Assembly (NCBI RefSeq): GCF_022374935.2
Contig: NZ_CP092430.2
Coordinates: 434,001 to 498,000, forward strand
Direction: 5' to 3'
DNA from: Mycolicibacter virginiensis
GTDB taxonomy: Bacteria; Actinomycetota; Actinomycetes; Mycobacteriales; Mycobacteriaceae
Length of the DNA: 64,000 bases
Under the pieces are notes generated by a model. It worked only from the letters and a program-made list of their open reading frames with translations, ran no database searches and had not been told where the DNA came from. The translations under genes were made by a program, and so were the position numbers. Of this stretch, positions 32,951 to 41,326 are shown piece by piece. Each line of letters begins with the position of its first letter. Position 1 is the first letter of the stretch.

Positions 32951-35232
32951 GCGCCGCTGACCACCTCGACGCCGCCGAGGCGCACTTGGACGCCGCTAGG
33001 GCCGCCCGCGCGGCCGACCAGGCCTCGGACGTCGCCGCCGGTCGAGGCACTGCTGCGGAGTCGAAGGCTGCCCCGGAGCCCGACGCGAAGGCTCCTGCTG
33101 AACATGCTGGTGCGGACTCGAAGGCAGCTCCGGAGCCCAAGCAAGTAGCCCCCGAGGCCAAGACAAATTCCCCCACTCGAATGTCACCCAAGACCCAGCA
33201 GGCTCTGATCCATGCCGGATTGCCGCCCTCTGCGTTGCGGAAGTTCGGCGACCAGCATCCCTTCGCCGGCGTGAAGGGACTGGCCCGCGGCCAAGTCAAC
33301 GCCGGACAGTATTGGGCCAAGAAGTTGGGAGACGCCGCCGCGGGCAAGGTTCCGGCCGTTGCTGGAGCCGAGATCGCCAAGGGTGCCGCACGAGTTGGCG
33401 CCCGAGCACTGCCGTTCGTGGGAAGTGTGATCGCCGGGAAGCACGCACTGGACGATTTCCGATCCGGAAACCTCATCGGCGGAGTCTTGAACTCCGTGGG
33501 CATGATTCCCGGCCCGATCGGATGGCTGGGGATGCTCGGCGGAGCGGTCTACGACAACTTCTTCCACCACAACAACAGCGGATTCGGGCTCTGGGACGCT
33601 CCCGACGGAACCCACACCCACATGTTGCCCGCCAAAGCGGCTGATATCGCGTCACTCGCTGACGCGGATAAGGCGCTGGCCGAGGTCAACCGCGCGATCT
33701 TCGGCTTCAACGATGGTCCGACGGGGACGGTGTGGAACGAACACCCTCCCGAGGCACTGAGACTGGACACCGCCGAGGTGAAAGCCGAGACAAGCAAGTG
33801 GCTGAAGGGTGTGGCTGACGTCTACGCCCAGATCGATCGCACGCTGACCGCCAGCGGCGAACCGTACATGCTGCAATACCGGGAAAAGCTCCGGTCGCAC
33901 TTCGCTGCAATGGAGAAGCTTCCCGGCCAGTCCGACCTGATCATGGCGCAACTCAACGCCGCATCCGACGGTGCGACCACTGCCTACGAAGCGATGAAGG
34001 CGACGAATCGCAGCATCCGCACGCAGCTGGTGGAACACGGTGCGATCACCGATCCTGGAACCGGCACGAGCCTGGAATCGGCACTGAAGACCATGCAGTC
34101 CACGATGAAAGGCGCGAACGACAAACTCGCCGGCCTATTCAGCCATGCGGCCCCGGCCCCACTGGTCGGAGGCGTCGCACTCGTCGGGAGCAGGAAACCA
34201 GTGGGGCCGAAGCCGACAATGCCAGCTGTTCCGGCCGGACCGGCACCCGCCGTTCCGCACACCGCCGCGCCAGCCGCTCCAGCCGAGAAGAGCGACATCG
34301 ACAAGCTGCTGTCCGGGCTCAAGCAGCAGATGCCGGCCATGCCACAGATGCCTCACGCCGGTGGCGCGCCCATGGGCGGCGGAACTCCGATGGGCCACGG
34401 CGGTGGAAGCCCGCTCGGTGGTGGCGGCGGAACTCCGATGGGCCAGCAAGGGCGCAAGCTCGCTGACGACGCCGATCGCAAGACACTCTCCGACGACAAG
34501 AGAGCGGACAAGGCGAAGCTGTCCGGTGGTGACCCCGTGCAGCAGAAGGCAGCCCCGCTTCCCGGAGCCGCGGCTGCCACCGGCCCTGCTGCTGGCAAGC
34601 CCGGAGCGAAACCCGTTGCTGCAGAAATGAAGACACCGACCGAGGTGGACGTGAAGGGACACAAGGTCAGCTTCCCGGATGCCAAGACAGCTAAGCTGGC
34701 GCAGCTGCTGGCGGCTGCCGATCCGGCGCACCCGGTGTCACTGGCCGACGCCGCGGCGCAGGCGGGGCTGGTGCCGCCGACACCGGGACAAGACCCAGGA
34801 CAACTGATAGCTCCCTCATCCGCCAAGCCGGGCGATGTGCTGGTAGCAGGAGACCACCGCTACCTCATGCTCGGGGATGGTCAGTTCTACGACCTCGACG
34901 CCTACAAAGTCGTTGGAGCCAGCGAATTGCCCAAGGACATGGGTTCACGCGCAGGGTACTTCCATCTACTCGACCCAGCAGCGGGCGGAGCTGCGACCGG
35001 TCCTGTCTCCGGACAGGCGCCCGCCAACGTGGCTTACCCGGTTCCGGGCGGCACCGCATCGACCGGAGTGCCGGCCGATGCCAGTCCTGCGGGTGTCAAT
35101 TCCTCCGGCACTCCGGGCGTGCCGGCGCAGGGCGGTGCAGGGCCGGCCAGCGCAGCTGCCACGGACACCGGTCTGCGCGAGACTGTGCCGTCCGCGGCAC
35201 CGTCGGCGATGGATCCCGGAGCGGTGAAGTGA
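32947..35232 (+). CDS. large Ala/Pro/Gly-rich cargo protein, 761 aa
   Basis: I do not recognise a named family. Layout: Ala/Glu/Lys-rich coiled N-terminus (1-75); a region with a long hydrophobic stretch (about 150-205, ALPFVGSVIAGKHALDDF then GGVLNSVGMIPGPIGWLGML); a helical segment (240-400); a Pro/Gly/Met-rich low-complexity part (about 410-520, repeated GGGTPMG); and a compact C-terminal domain (about 580-690) containing KPGDVLVAGDHRYLMLGDGQ. No signal peptide. This resembles ESX-associated secreted proteins in style. ATG 32947 overlaps the HTH stop; the in-frame GTG at 32893 would add a basic stretch and is rejected. Confidence 0.7.
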   Translation: MSAADHLDAAEAHLDAARAARAADQASDVAAGRGTAAESKAAPEPDAKAPAEHAGADSKAAPEPKQVAPEAKTNSPTRMSPKTQQALIHAGLPPSALRKFGDQHPFAGVKGLARGQVNAGQYWAKKLGDAAAGKVPAVAGAEIAKGAARVGARALPFVGSVIAGKHALDDFRSGNLIGGVLNSVGMIPGPIGWLGMLGGAVYDNFFHHNNSGFGLWDAPDGTHTHMLPAKAADIASLADADKALAEVNRAIFGFNDGPTGTVWNEHPPEALRLDTAEVKAETSKWLKGVADVYAQIDRTLTASGEPYMLQYREKLRSHFAAMEKLPGQSDLIMAQLNAASDGATTAYEAMKATNRSIRTQLVEHGAITDPGTGTSLESALKTMQSTMKGANDKLAGLFSHAAPAPLVGGVALVGSRKPVGPKPTMPAVPAGPAPAVPHTAAPAAPAEKSDIDKLLSGLKQQMPAMPQMPHAGGAPMGGGTPMGHGGGSPLGGGGGTPMGQQGRKLADDADRKTLSDDKRADKAKLSGGDPVQQKAAPLPGAAAATGPAAGKPGAKPVAAEMKTPTEVDVKGHKVSFPDAKTAKLAQLLAAADPAHPVSLADAAAQAGLVPPTPGQDPGQLIAPSSAKPGDVLVAGDHRYLMLGDGQFYDLDAYKVVGASELPKDMGSRAGYFHLLDPAAGGAATGPVSGQAPANVAYPVPGGTASTGVPADASPAGVNSSGTPGVPAQGGAGPASAAATDTGLRETVPSAAPSAMDPGAVK

Positions 35233-35630
35233 TGACGCCGAAGCTGCCGCCGATCCAGAACGCGACCCGCGAGACGCAGCTCTTCCTCCACGCAGTCGGG
35301 GCGGCGCTGGCGCAGGCCGGGCTCGCGGAAGGCGCGGTGGTGAAGCTGACGCTCCCATCGCGGCAGCCGTCGCCGGCTGCGCAGAAGCAGGTGGTGGCCG
35401 ACCACCTCGCGGCTGTGATGTCCGATATGGAGAAGTATCTGCGGGCGCAAAAGACGCCCGTGACGGAGATGCCGAGGGCGACGACGGGGCGAGTGCTGGT
35501 GGAGCGAGGAGAGTTGTACGACGCGGTCAACCGCACCTACACCCCAGGGCCGGGGTTCGTGACGCTGATCAATGCAGCGGTGGCCGATGCACAAGCCGAG
35601 ATGGAGAAGGAGATGGATCAGCATGGGTGA
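35232..35630 (+). CDS. hypothetical cargo-operon protein, 132 aa
   Basis: Soluble helical protein without known family. The N-terminal half has hydrophobic helices broken by a KLTLPSRQPSP strand; the C-terminal half is acidic and ends in a helical AQAEMEKEMDQHG. The ATG overlaps the stop of the large cargo gene (TGATG), and its own stop overlaps the next start, so translation is coupled on both sides. A chaperone-like role for its neighbours is possible but unproven. Confidence 0.65.
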   Translation: MTPKLPPIQNATRETQLFLHAVGAALAQAGLAEGAVVKLTLPSRQPSPAAQKQVVADHLAAVMSDMEKYLRAQKTPVTEMPRATTGRVLVERGELYDAVNRTYTPGPGFVTLINAAVADAQAEMEKEMDQHG

Positions 35631-35946
35631 CATCGAGATTCGCGGCTACGACGGCTTTCGTGCCGTGCTGGGGCAACTGGACTCGCTGACGCAGCAGATC
35701 TCGGCTCGGCGCGACGCCGGCGCGAAGGTGGCAGCCGCGGCAGCGTCGGCTGCTGATTCCGAGGGCAGTGTCGCTCCGGTCTATGTGCCGTCGCTGACGG
35801 CTCTCAGCAGCTGCATCGACGGCGCCGGAAACCACGTCGATGCAGCCGCGTCGGCGGTGGCGTCGGTGCTGGGGGAGCTGGAGATGGTGCTGAGCGGGAT
35901 GCAGGGGATCGACGAGAGTGCAGCAAATGCTGTCACCAACGTCTGA
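35623..35946 (+). CDS. EspC/WXG100-like small protein (A)
   Basis: 107-residue Ala-rich helical protein. It is clearly paralogous to the 112-aa protein at 36607: both start with (D/E)IEI, then F.A.L..LDS, a Y...L.AL segment, VDAA and a C-terminal ...GM/LK..ID.....V. The helical hairpin layout and length of about 100 fit WXG100/EspC-type substrates of type VII secretion, although no strict WxG is present. The overlap of 8 bases with the upstream gene indicates coupling. Confidence 0.65.
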   Translation: MGDIEIRGYDGFRAVLGQLDSLTQQISARRDAGAKVAAAAASAADSEGSVAPVYVPSLTALSSCIDGAGNHVDAAASAVASVLGELEMVLSGMQGIDESAANAVTNV

Positions 35947-36610
35947 GACCGTTCACGCCATCAGTACCCTGCACGCGCTGGTCCGGGTGCTGGCGGATCA
36001 TGCCGTCCGGATGGGTGACCCAACTGCTTACGTAGCCGTGTATGAGGTGATCGCCATCGATCACGCCATCGACACGCTCTACCCGGTGCACGCCCACACA
36101 AAGGGGCTACCGCCGTTCAATCCCACTGCTCCGACGGTTGTCGGTGATCCGGTGACGCGCGCAGCGATTGCTGAGCTGGGCGTCGACAAGGTGATGGAGA
36201 TCGACGCGTGGGTGCGCGGGACCTGGCTGAGCGTGCGTCTGTCCGCCGAGGCGCTCGTTGCCGTTTCGGAAGTGCTGCCGGGGTACCGGGGGCTGCCGCC
36301 TGAACAGGTCGCATATCGGCAAGCGGGTCGGTTGGTCGCGGCTGAAGCGGGAGAGAGTTGCGTCGGGATCGTGTGGGCCGGGGTCTGTGCCGAGGCCCGT
36401 TACCTGCGGCTTTATCGAGGCCGGCGAGTCGCCAGTGCGCGCGAGTTCGCGGTGGAGCCGGTCGTCGCCGCGGCTCGACGGGAGCTGGCCAGCGCTGAGA
36501 AGGCACGCATCGCCGACTGGGTTCCGTCCTCGCCGGTCTGGGAGCGCATCGACGCGCGAGCGGAAGAGCTGATGGCGAAAATCGCACCGGGAGAGGGAGA
36601 AGCGGCATGA
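35927..36610 (+). CDS. hypothetical cargo-operon protein, 227 aa
   Basis: No family recognised. It is a mostly helical soluble protein; conserved-looking parts are YVAVYEVIAIDHAIDTLYPV, GLPPEQVAYRQAGRLVAAEAG and an acidic C-terminus (AEELMAKIAPGEGEAA). ATG 35927 lies inside the end of the preceding gene; GTG 35918 is possible. Its stop overlaps the next start by four bases. It sits between the two EspC-like paralogs, which suggests it acts with them, perhaps as a chaperone, but its sequence does not show EspG hallmarks. Confidence 0.62.
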   Translation: MLSPTSETVHAISTLHALVRVLADHAVRMGDPTAYVAVYEVIAIDHAIDTLYPVHAHTKGLPPFNPTAPTVVGDPVTRAAIAELGVDKVMEIDAWVRGTWLSVRLSAEALVAVSEVLPGYRGLPPEQVAYRQAGRLVAAEAGESCVGIVWAGVCAEARYLRLYRGRRVASAREFAVEPVVAAARRELASAEKARIADWVPSSPVWERIDARAEELMAKIAPGEGEAA

Positions 36611-36945
36611 GCGGTGAAATTGAAATCCAGGACCCCCACCGGTTCAACGCCTCGCTCCACGACTTGGACAGCGTCCAGGCGAAACTGCCGGAGCGAGCAG
36701 CGGAGGCACGGCAGCTGGCAGCCGAGAACGAGAACGCAGCCGCAGCAGCGACCGGTTCGGTCGCGGCCGCATACGCCGCCGTGCTCCAGGCGCTGGCCGG
36801 TGAAATGTCCGCGGCCGCAGACACCGTTGATGCGGCCCACACCCAGATGGGCAGCAGCTTGATCGAACTGCGTTCGTGGACGGGCGGACTCAAGTCGATC
36901 GACGCGGCCGAGGAAAGCGGCGTGAACTCCCTTCCGAGCCGCTGA
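36607..36945 (+). CDS. EspC/WXG100-like small protein (B)
   Basis: 112 residues, Ala/Glu-rich helices; paralog of the protein at 35623. It contains RSWTGGLKSID near residue 92, giving a W-T-G at the place where a WxG turn would be late rather than central. It ends SLPSR. No signal peptide, consistent with type VII rather than Sec export. ATG overlaps the stop of the 227-aa gene. Confidence 0.65.
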   Translation: MSGEIEIQDPHRFNASLHDLDSVQAKLPERAAEARQLAAENENAAAAATGSVAAAYAAVLQALAGEMSAAADTVDAAHTQMGSSLIELRSWTGGLKSIDAAEESGVNSLPSR

Positions 36946-36962
36946 AGTGGGATGATGGACCG

Positions 36963-37817
36963 ATGGTCAGCCGCGCAGTAACAACTGCGGCCGCCGCCCT
37001 CATGGTGACGGCCGTAGTTTCCGGCTGCAGCACGACCGTCAATGGCTCGGCGCGGCCCAGTGCCGCATTCAAATCGGGAACGATTGCACCCGAATGGGTG
37101 GCGGTAACGGCCGCGGCTCCTGAACGCGACGCGGTGGATGGGGCGCAGTTCGGTGGAGAGGCGCTGCCTGGCGTGAAGCTCCTTCACTGGAAGGTCGACG
37201 GCCCAGGTGACTTCTGCACTATCGGCCCAGCGATCACAACAGCAGCGCAGCGGGGGTTCCTCACCGCGGCGCACTGCGGAGAGGGTGACCCGCAGCAGTA
37301 CCTGCAGCGTGACCGCGACGGCGAGGACGTCACCGAGTATGTGCGGATCACGGAGGGCGAGGACGGTTTTCGGGACGGTATCGTCATAGACAGCGGAGCG
37401 CTGTGGGATCCGCCAGCGCAGGAGGCTACGAGCATCGCTGGGAAGTTTCCGATCGGCGGGGTGGTCACGGAAGCGGCCGCGCGCGAACTGCCGGCCGGAA
37501 CTCCTATCTGCATTGACGGTGCGATCACCGGAGTCGCCTGCGGCCCGCTCGTCACTGCGGATGACGGAGGCGGGCTCATGCACGTTGGCCTAACACGCAA
37601 CGGCGGCGACTCGGGGGGAGTCGTGTTCGTCGTTGACGGTGCCACGCAACGCGCGGCGCTGGTGGGGCTGATCAAAGGCGGTTCACGGGACCGCACCACC
37701 GTGGCCGTTACGTACCTGGAACCGGCACTGAAGCGTCTCGGAGCGCAGGCGCTCACTGCGCCGGACGCAGAGCCATTCACCGGCAGCTCGTTCAGCGCGG
37801 CTGCCGAGACCTTCTGA
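36963..37817 (+). CDS. lipoprotein chymotrypsin-like serine protease
   Basis: 284-residue S1-fold protease anchored as a lipoprotein: signal peptide with lipobox VSGC (Cys about 21). Catalytic His is in FLTAAHCG, Ser in NGGDSGGVVF, and the Asp is probably in FRDGIVIDSGALWD. Paired Cys (DFCTIG with AAHCG; PICIDG with VACGPL) fit streptogrisin-like enzymes. It may process cargo of this operon at the outer face of the membrane, as mycosins do for ESX systems, but it is not a subtilisin-type mycosin. It follows the EspC-like gene by 17 bases. Confidence 0.82.
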   Translation: MVSRAVTTAAAALMVTAVVSGCSTTVNGSARPSAAFKSGTIAPEWVAVTAAAPERDAVDGAQFGGEALPGVKLLHWKVDGPGDFCTIGPAITTAAQRGFLTAAHCGEGDPQQYLQRDRDGEDVTEYVRITEGEDGFRDGIVIDSGALWDPPAQEATSIAGKFPIGGVVTEAAARELPAGTPICIDGAITGVACGPLVTADDGGGLMHVGLTRNGGDSGGVVFVVDGATQRAALVGLIKGGSRDRTTVAVTYLEPALKRLGAQALTAPDAEPFTGSSFSAAAETF

Positions 37818-37839
37818 CCAAAAGCATTGGAGTAGCAGG

Positions 37840-39072
37840 GTGAGCGAGTATCCGGACACCGACTTCAGCTTCCTGAGCACCGGCACCGGTGATCGCGCGA
37901 AGGGCGTTGCCCGAGGCCTTGACGCGGATGGGGGCGCAGTGTCATCCGGCGTCGCCGACCTTGACGGCCAGGCGAAGGGCTTGGGGCTCACTGCGGGGCT
38001 GGATGGACTGGTCACGACCAAAGAAATAACCGGTCGAGCGGCAATGTCGCATGCAAGCAATGCGGAAAGCGTCGCTGAGCTGAGTCAACTCGCCAGTCAG
38101 TGGCAGAGCTCGGCTCCAAAAAACGCGGACATCGACCAGGCTGACGGGTACGTCCAACTCGCTCAGCTGCTGATGATGGAAGCTGAGGAACGCAACGACC
38201 CCGTCGGCGCCGCCGATGCGGAGGCCAACTTCCGCTCAGCGGTGCAGCAGGCACAGTCGCTTCGGGCGATGCGGGAGTCCGCAGATGCCGCGTTCAACAC
38301 CGGCGCCATTGCCCTGGCTGCGAAGGTCAACCAGCGGGTCGACGTCGTCAACAGCGATAGTGGCGGCACCGGCGTTCGCCGTCCCGACTCGCAGAACTCC
38401 CTCGGCGCCCTCAAACCGCCAGCACCCTCAACGCCGCGAACCCCCTCCGCTCCCGGCACCCCAGCTGGCCCCGCTCCCTCCGCGCCCGCCGGCATAGCTC
38501 CCCACACCCAGCTGTCCAAGGCGGATATGCCGCCCATGCCGCAGGTCCCGCAGGGGCAGGCCCAGCCCCAACAGCCCCAGGCCCAGCAACAGCCGCACCC
38601 GCAGGCAGCAGCGGCGGGTGGCGCCCCTACCGGCGCACCGACACCGAAACCGGCTGACCGCAAGCGTGACAGTGACGCCGCCCCGACCGGCCTGTCCGCC
38701 GCGGTCGGCGCGACGGGTGCCGGCGCTTCGCCGGTGAGCAGCGCAGCTGCACCGCGGCCCACGAACCCTGGCTACAGCCGCGAAGGCATGGTCACCGGAA
38801 CCAACGTCACCGGCCGACCATCGCCGCAGGTCACGCTGTCCGGCGGGATGCCGGCCACGGCGCCCGCCACCGCTGCCGGCACCGCGGCCGCGCCGGGTGC
38901 GGGCGGCATGCCGTACGGCCCAGGCGCTGGCGGCATGGGCGCCAGCAGGGGTGGTGGCGCAGCGAAGGAAGCGCCGCGGATCGTGCAGTCGGCGGAGCCG
39001 CTGGAAGACGGGATCGTGCGCGGCGGGACGATCCTGCGCGGGGACGAACCGCCGGAGCAAAAGGCGAGTTAG
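37840..39072 (+). CDS. Pro/Ala/Gly-rich cargo protein, 410 aa
   Basis: Residues 1-170 are helical and soluble (VAELSQLASQWQSSAPKNAD, EANFRSAVQQAQSL); residues 185-410 are Pro/Gln/Ala/Gly low complexity, ending with acidic GDEPPEQKAS. No signal peptide or membrane helix. The Pro-rich half resembles that of the large cargo protein in composition. GTG 37840 with AGCAGG upstream. Last gene of the cargo operon; the convergent minus-strand gene ends 4 bases away. Confidence 0.68.
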   Translation: MSEYPDTDFSFLSTGTGDRAKGVARGLDADGGAVSSGVADLDGQAKGLGLTAGLDGLVTTKEITGRAAMSHASNAESVAELSQLASQWQSSAPKNADIDQADGYVQLAQLLMMEAEERNDPVGAADAEANFRSAVQQAQSLRAMRESADAAFNTGAIALAAKVNQRVDVVNSDSGGTGVRRPDSQNSLGALKPPAPSTPRTPSAPGTPAGPAPSAPAGIAPHTQLSKADMPPMPQVPQGQAQPQQPQAQQQPHPQAAAAGGAPTGAPTPKPADRKRDSDAAPTGLSAAVGATGAGASPVSSAAAPRPTNPGYSREGMVTGTNVTGRPSPQVTLSGGMPATAPATAAGTAAAPGAGGMPYGPGAGGMGASRGGGAAKEAPRIVQSAEPLEDGIVRGGTILRGDEPPEQKAS

Positions 39073-39076
39073 CCGG

Positions 39077-39349
39077 TCAGTTTTCGCAGGGCGCCGCGAT
39101 CGACGCTGGCTCGGCGAGGATTCGGGCGACGGCAGCCCGCTGCTTGTCCGTCAGCTGATCAAGCGTTCTGCCGACCATCGCCAATGCCCACCAAACTGTT
39201 TCGGCGATAGGGCATTTCGGGCAGGTCCTTGGGCTGACCACGCCGAAAACGCCCATGCGCGGCGGGTAGTCCCACCCAGCCGCATACGCCTCGTCCGGTG
39301 TGAGAATCTCTTTCAGGTCGCAGACCTCACATACGTGGAGCAACTTCAT
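39077..39349 (-). CDS. zinc-ribbon-like small protein
   Basis: 90 residues with two Cys pairs, CEVC (residues 7-10) and CPKC (about 43-46), which fit a zinc ribbon. The middle reads TPDEAYAAGWDYPPRMG and a helical C-terminus follows (LDQLTDKQRAAVARILAEP). This layout is common in small phage and element proteins. Start ATG 39349 overlaps the upstream gene's stop, so the two are coupled. Confidence 0.68.
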   Translation of the reverse strand: MKLLHVCEVCDLKEILTPDEAYAAGWDYPPRMGVFGVVSPRTCPKCPIAETVWWALAMVGRTLDQLTDKQRAAVARILAEPASIAAPCEN

Positions 39350-39711
39350 TCCGCCCCTCCAGCAGCCACGATCCGGATCACGATGTTGCCGCTGGGCACG
39401 GATACCGCGGCTTCGCCATGCTGATCTACCCGGGCGCTGAATCCGGCGCCGTTCAGCCGTTCCACTGTCGCCGGCACATCCGGCACGGTGAACAGCAGCA
39501 GCGCTGGTAAACACGGGTTTCCGATCGTCACCGCGAACTCGGTGCCGCCGACCGTGAGCGTGGCGGAGCGAGCGTCACTGCCGTCAAGGCGGGCGTAGGG
39601 CTGCCATTCCGGCGGTGCGGTATCGGCGACAGTGGCAAGGGTTGCGACCAGTGAGTCGGCGTCGTCGGCGCCGACGAACAAGTGCATACGGCTAAGCGAG
39701 ATTGCGTCCAT
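39346..39711 (-). CDS. VOC-like hypothetical protein
   Basis: 121 residues. The pattern MHLFVGADDADSLVATLATV...PALLLFTVPDVPATVERLNGAG...SVPSGNIVIRIV looks like a VOC (glyoxalase-like) half with strand-helix-strand units, but metal residues are not clear. ATG 39711. Divergent from another VOC protein, with a perfect 12-bp inverted repeat in the gap. Confidence 0.55.
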   Translation of the reverse strand: MDAISLSRMHLFVGADDADSLVATLATVADTAPPEWQPYARLDGSDARSATLTVGGTEFAVTIGNPCLPALLLFTVPDVPATVERLNGAGFSARVDQHGEAAVSVPSGNIVIRIVAAGGAE

Positions 39712-39729
39712 GGCCCGGACCGTAGGGGT

Positions 39730-39769
39730 GCTGGGTGACACATGACTGGTCAGGCGCGTGTCACCCAGC
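39730..39769. promoter_or_regulatory. 12-bp inverted repeat in divergent gap
   Basis: GCTGGGTGACAC (39730-39741) and GTGTCACCCAGC (39758-39769) are perfect complements with a 16-base spacer. They sit in the 75-base gap between two divergent VOC-like genes, so they may be an operator controlling both. Confidence 0.55.
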
Positions 39770-39786
39770 GGTGCCAAGCTGGAAGC

Positions 39787-40122
39787 ATGCGGATCTCGCT
39801 GATCGTCTTGTACTGCTCCGATCTTGAGGCAGCCCACCACTTATACGGCGACGTGCTGGGCCTGCCGCTGGTCCCCGAGCAGCATGGCGATGGACCGGTG
39901 CACTACTCAGCGACGCTCGATGACGGCATGGTGATTGAGCTGTACCCGTGTGGGGATCAGCCGCCGACGCGGACGCGGCTGGCGCTCCAACTGCCGCACA
40001 TCGGCCCGGCGGCCGACGCGGCGAAGGCGGCGGGGTACGTGGTGAGGCCTCAGAAATTTGGCGTGCTGGTCACGGGGCCGGACGGGGTACGGGTCGAGCT
40101 GCGAGGAGTGCCGGAGGCCTAG
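39787..40122 (+). CDS. VOC/glyoxalase family protein
   Basis: 111-residue single-domain VOC protein: SLIVLYCSDLEAAHHLYGDV LGLP at the N-terminus, DDGMVIELYPCG in the middle and LVTGPDGVRVELRG at the end, typical of glyoxalase/bleomycin-resistance folds. The two halves give one beta-alpha-beta dimer unit. Substrate unknown. Its stop overlaps the stop of the convergent 71-aa gene. Confidence 0.8.
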   Translation: MRISLIVLYCSDLEAAHHLYGDVLGLPLVPEQHGDGPVHYSATLDDGMVIELYPCGDQPPTRTRLALQLPHIGPAADAAKAAGYVVRPQKFGVLVTGPDGVRVELRGVPEA

Positions 40123-40334
40123 CCGCGGATCGCCGCGTCGACGATCCGCTGCAGCTCCGCGACGCCGACTTCACTGCTCGTGTACCAGTGCCCGGTGAAG
40201 CTCCAGCTGGGCAGGGGCGCCCGCTCCAGGACCGCAGCCACCGCGGCATCCAGCTGCTGTTCGGTTACGCCGGCCGGGGCCAGGCGCTCGACCACGAAGC
40301 GGCGTAGCTGGGCGGGCGTCACGGAATCGGTCAT
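40119..40334 (-). CDS. hypothetical protein, 71 aa
   Basis: Small acidic helical protein (PAQLRRFVVERLAPAGVTEQ then QLDAAVAAVLERAPLPSWS). No recognised family. ATG 40334; no clear RBS. It overlaps the VOC gene by four bases, tail to tail. Confidence 0.55.
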   Translation of the reverse strand: MTDSVTPAQLRRFVVERLAPAGVTEQQLDAAVAAVLERAPLPSWSFTGHWYTSSEVGVAELQRIVDAAIRG

Positions 40335-40661
40335 GCCGGCATGGTGCGCGGTGTCGGCACCGGATCATGTGCGGGGCGCGAGTCGGTGGGCGAGGAGCGC
40401 TCTTCGACGCCGACAAGGTGGACCGCGAACGGTGGGAGCGGTCAGTCGCCGCGTCGTGGGATCTCGACGACTAAACCCGCAGGTCAACACCATTACCGCG
40501 GTGCCGACCCAGCTCCGATCCCGGGGCCGCGACGGGGCCGGTTCCTGCGCACGTCGGTGGACCGCTGTCGCGGGAATACCGCCAATCCGCCGCGCGAAAC
40601 CACTGCCGTCCGGTGATACTGGACGATTCAGGACGTCAGTAGGGCGGCGGAAGGAAGCGCA
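40335..40661. promoter_or_regulatory. noncoding region before the secreted-protein array
   Basis: 327 bases with no convincing gene. A 35-codon frame at 40367-40474 (ending SVAASWDLDD) could be a gene fragment, but it lacks an RBS. GATACT at 40613-40618, about 45 bases before the first array gene, fits a mycobacterial -10 element. AAGGAAG just before 40662 is a clear RBS. Confidence 0.35.
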
Positions 40662-40988
40662 ATGGGGCGCATTACGCGGGCAGTCGGTATCGGTGTGGGG
40701 GCGGCGGGGCTACTGCTCGGAACTGCGGGGGTGGCGCAGGCCGACGACAGATCGTTTTTGGACCTCGTTCATGCGAACGGCCTGCCGGACCGATACGGCT
40801 TTTTTGGAAACGTGGGCGACTCCGAGACATTGATGCTCGGCCACATGACCTGTGATGGAATCCGAGCAGGCATACCGGCCGATCAGGCGATGCCGCAATT
40901 GACTTGGGACACCGAGCATCTGCGTCCGATGTTGATCGACGCGTCCCAGCGGGAGCTCTGTCCGGACACCCTCCAGGGTGCGCAGTGA
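40662..40988 (+). CDS. exported DUF732-like protein 1
   Basis: 108 residues: Sec signal peptide (1-27, cut after AQA) and a DUF732-type mature domain. The mature part has DDRSFLDLVHANG, a central Cys (C64) in LGHMTCDGI and a C-terminal Cys (C100) in QRELCPDTL; the two Cys probably pair. RBS AAGGAAG. First of seven similar genes in a row with very short gaps, so one transcript is likely. DUF732 proteins are numerous in mycobacteria and lack known function. Confidence 0.85.
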   Translation: MGRITRAVGIGVGAAGLLLGTAGVAQADDRSFLDLVHANGLPDRYGFFGNVGDSETLMLGHMTCDGIRAGIPADQAMPQLTWDTEHLRPMLIDASQRELCPDTLQGAQ

Positions 40989-40996
40989 GGAACGCA

Positions 40997-41326
40997 ATGG
41001 GGCGTATCGCGCGGACGGCGGGAATCGGTATCCCGGCGCTGGGACTACTGCTCGGGACAGCAGGGACGGTCCACGCTGACGAGCAGTCATTCCTTGATGG
41101 CCTGGCTGCGCACGGCATGACCTACGGTGGTGCAGCATCCATGGTCATCGGTTTAGTTTCGCCGGCGGAGGCGGTGCAAATTGGGCGAATGATCTGCGAC
41201 AACATCCGATTCTCGGGAGACCCGCGGGCGGGATTCAACATGTATATGAACGCTTCGGTGCCGGACTACATGATCGACGTGGCGCAACACGAACTCTGCC
41301 CGGACACGCTCGGAACCACGCAGTGA
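40997..41326 (+). CDS. exported DUF732-like protein 2
   Basis: 109 residues, signal peptide to about residue 27 (VHA-DE), mature domain with EQSFLDGLAAHGMTYG, C67 (RMICDNI) and C101 (HELCPDTL). Closest to protein 3 in the mature part (ICDNIR...DPRAGFN / GPRNGVN; AQHELCP). ATG 40997 is eight bases after the previous stop; GTG 40984 is possible. Confidence 0.82.
   Translation: MGRIARTAGIGIPALGLLLGTAGTVHADEQSFLDGLAAHGMTYGGAASMVIGLVSPAEAVQIGRMICDNIRFSGDPRAGFNMYMNASVPDYMIDVAQHELCPDTLGTTQ

Noticed and set aside
40367..40474. 35-codon frame ahead of the secreted-protein array
   Set aside because: No RBS and no recognisable similarity; mentioned only as a possible fragment.
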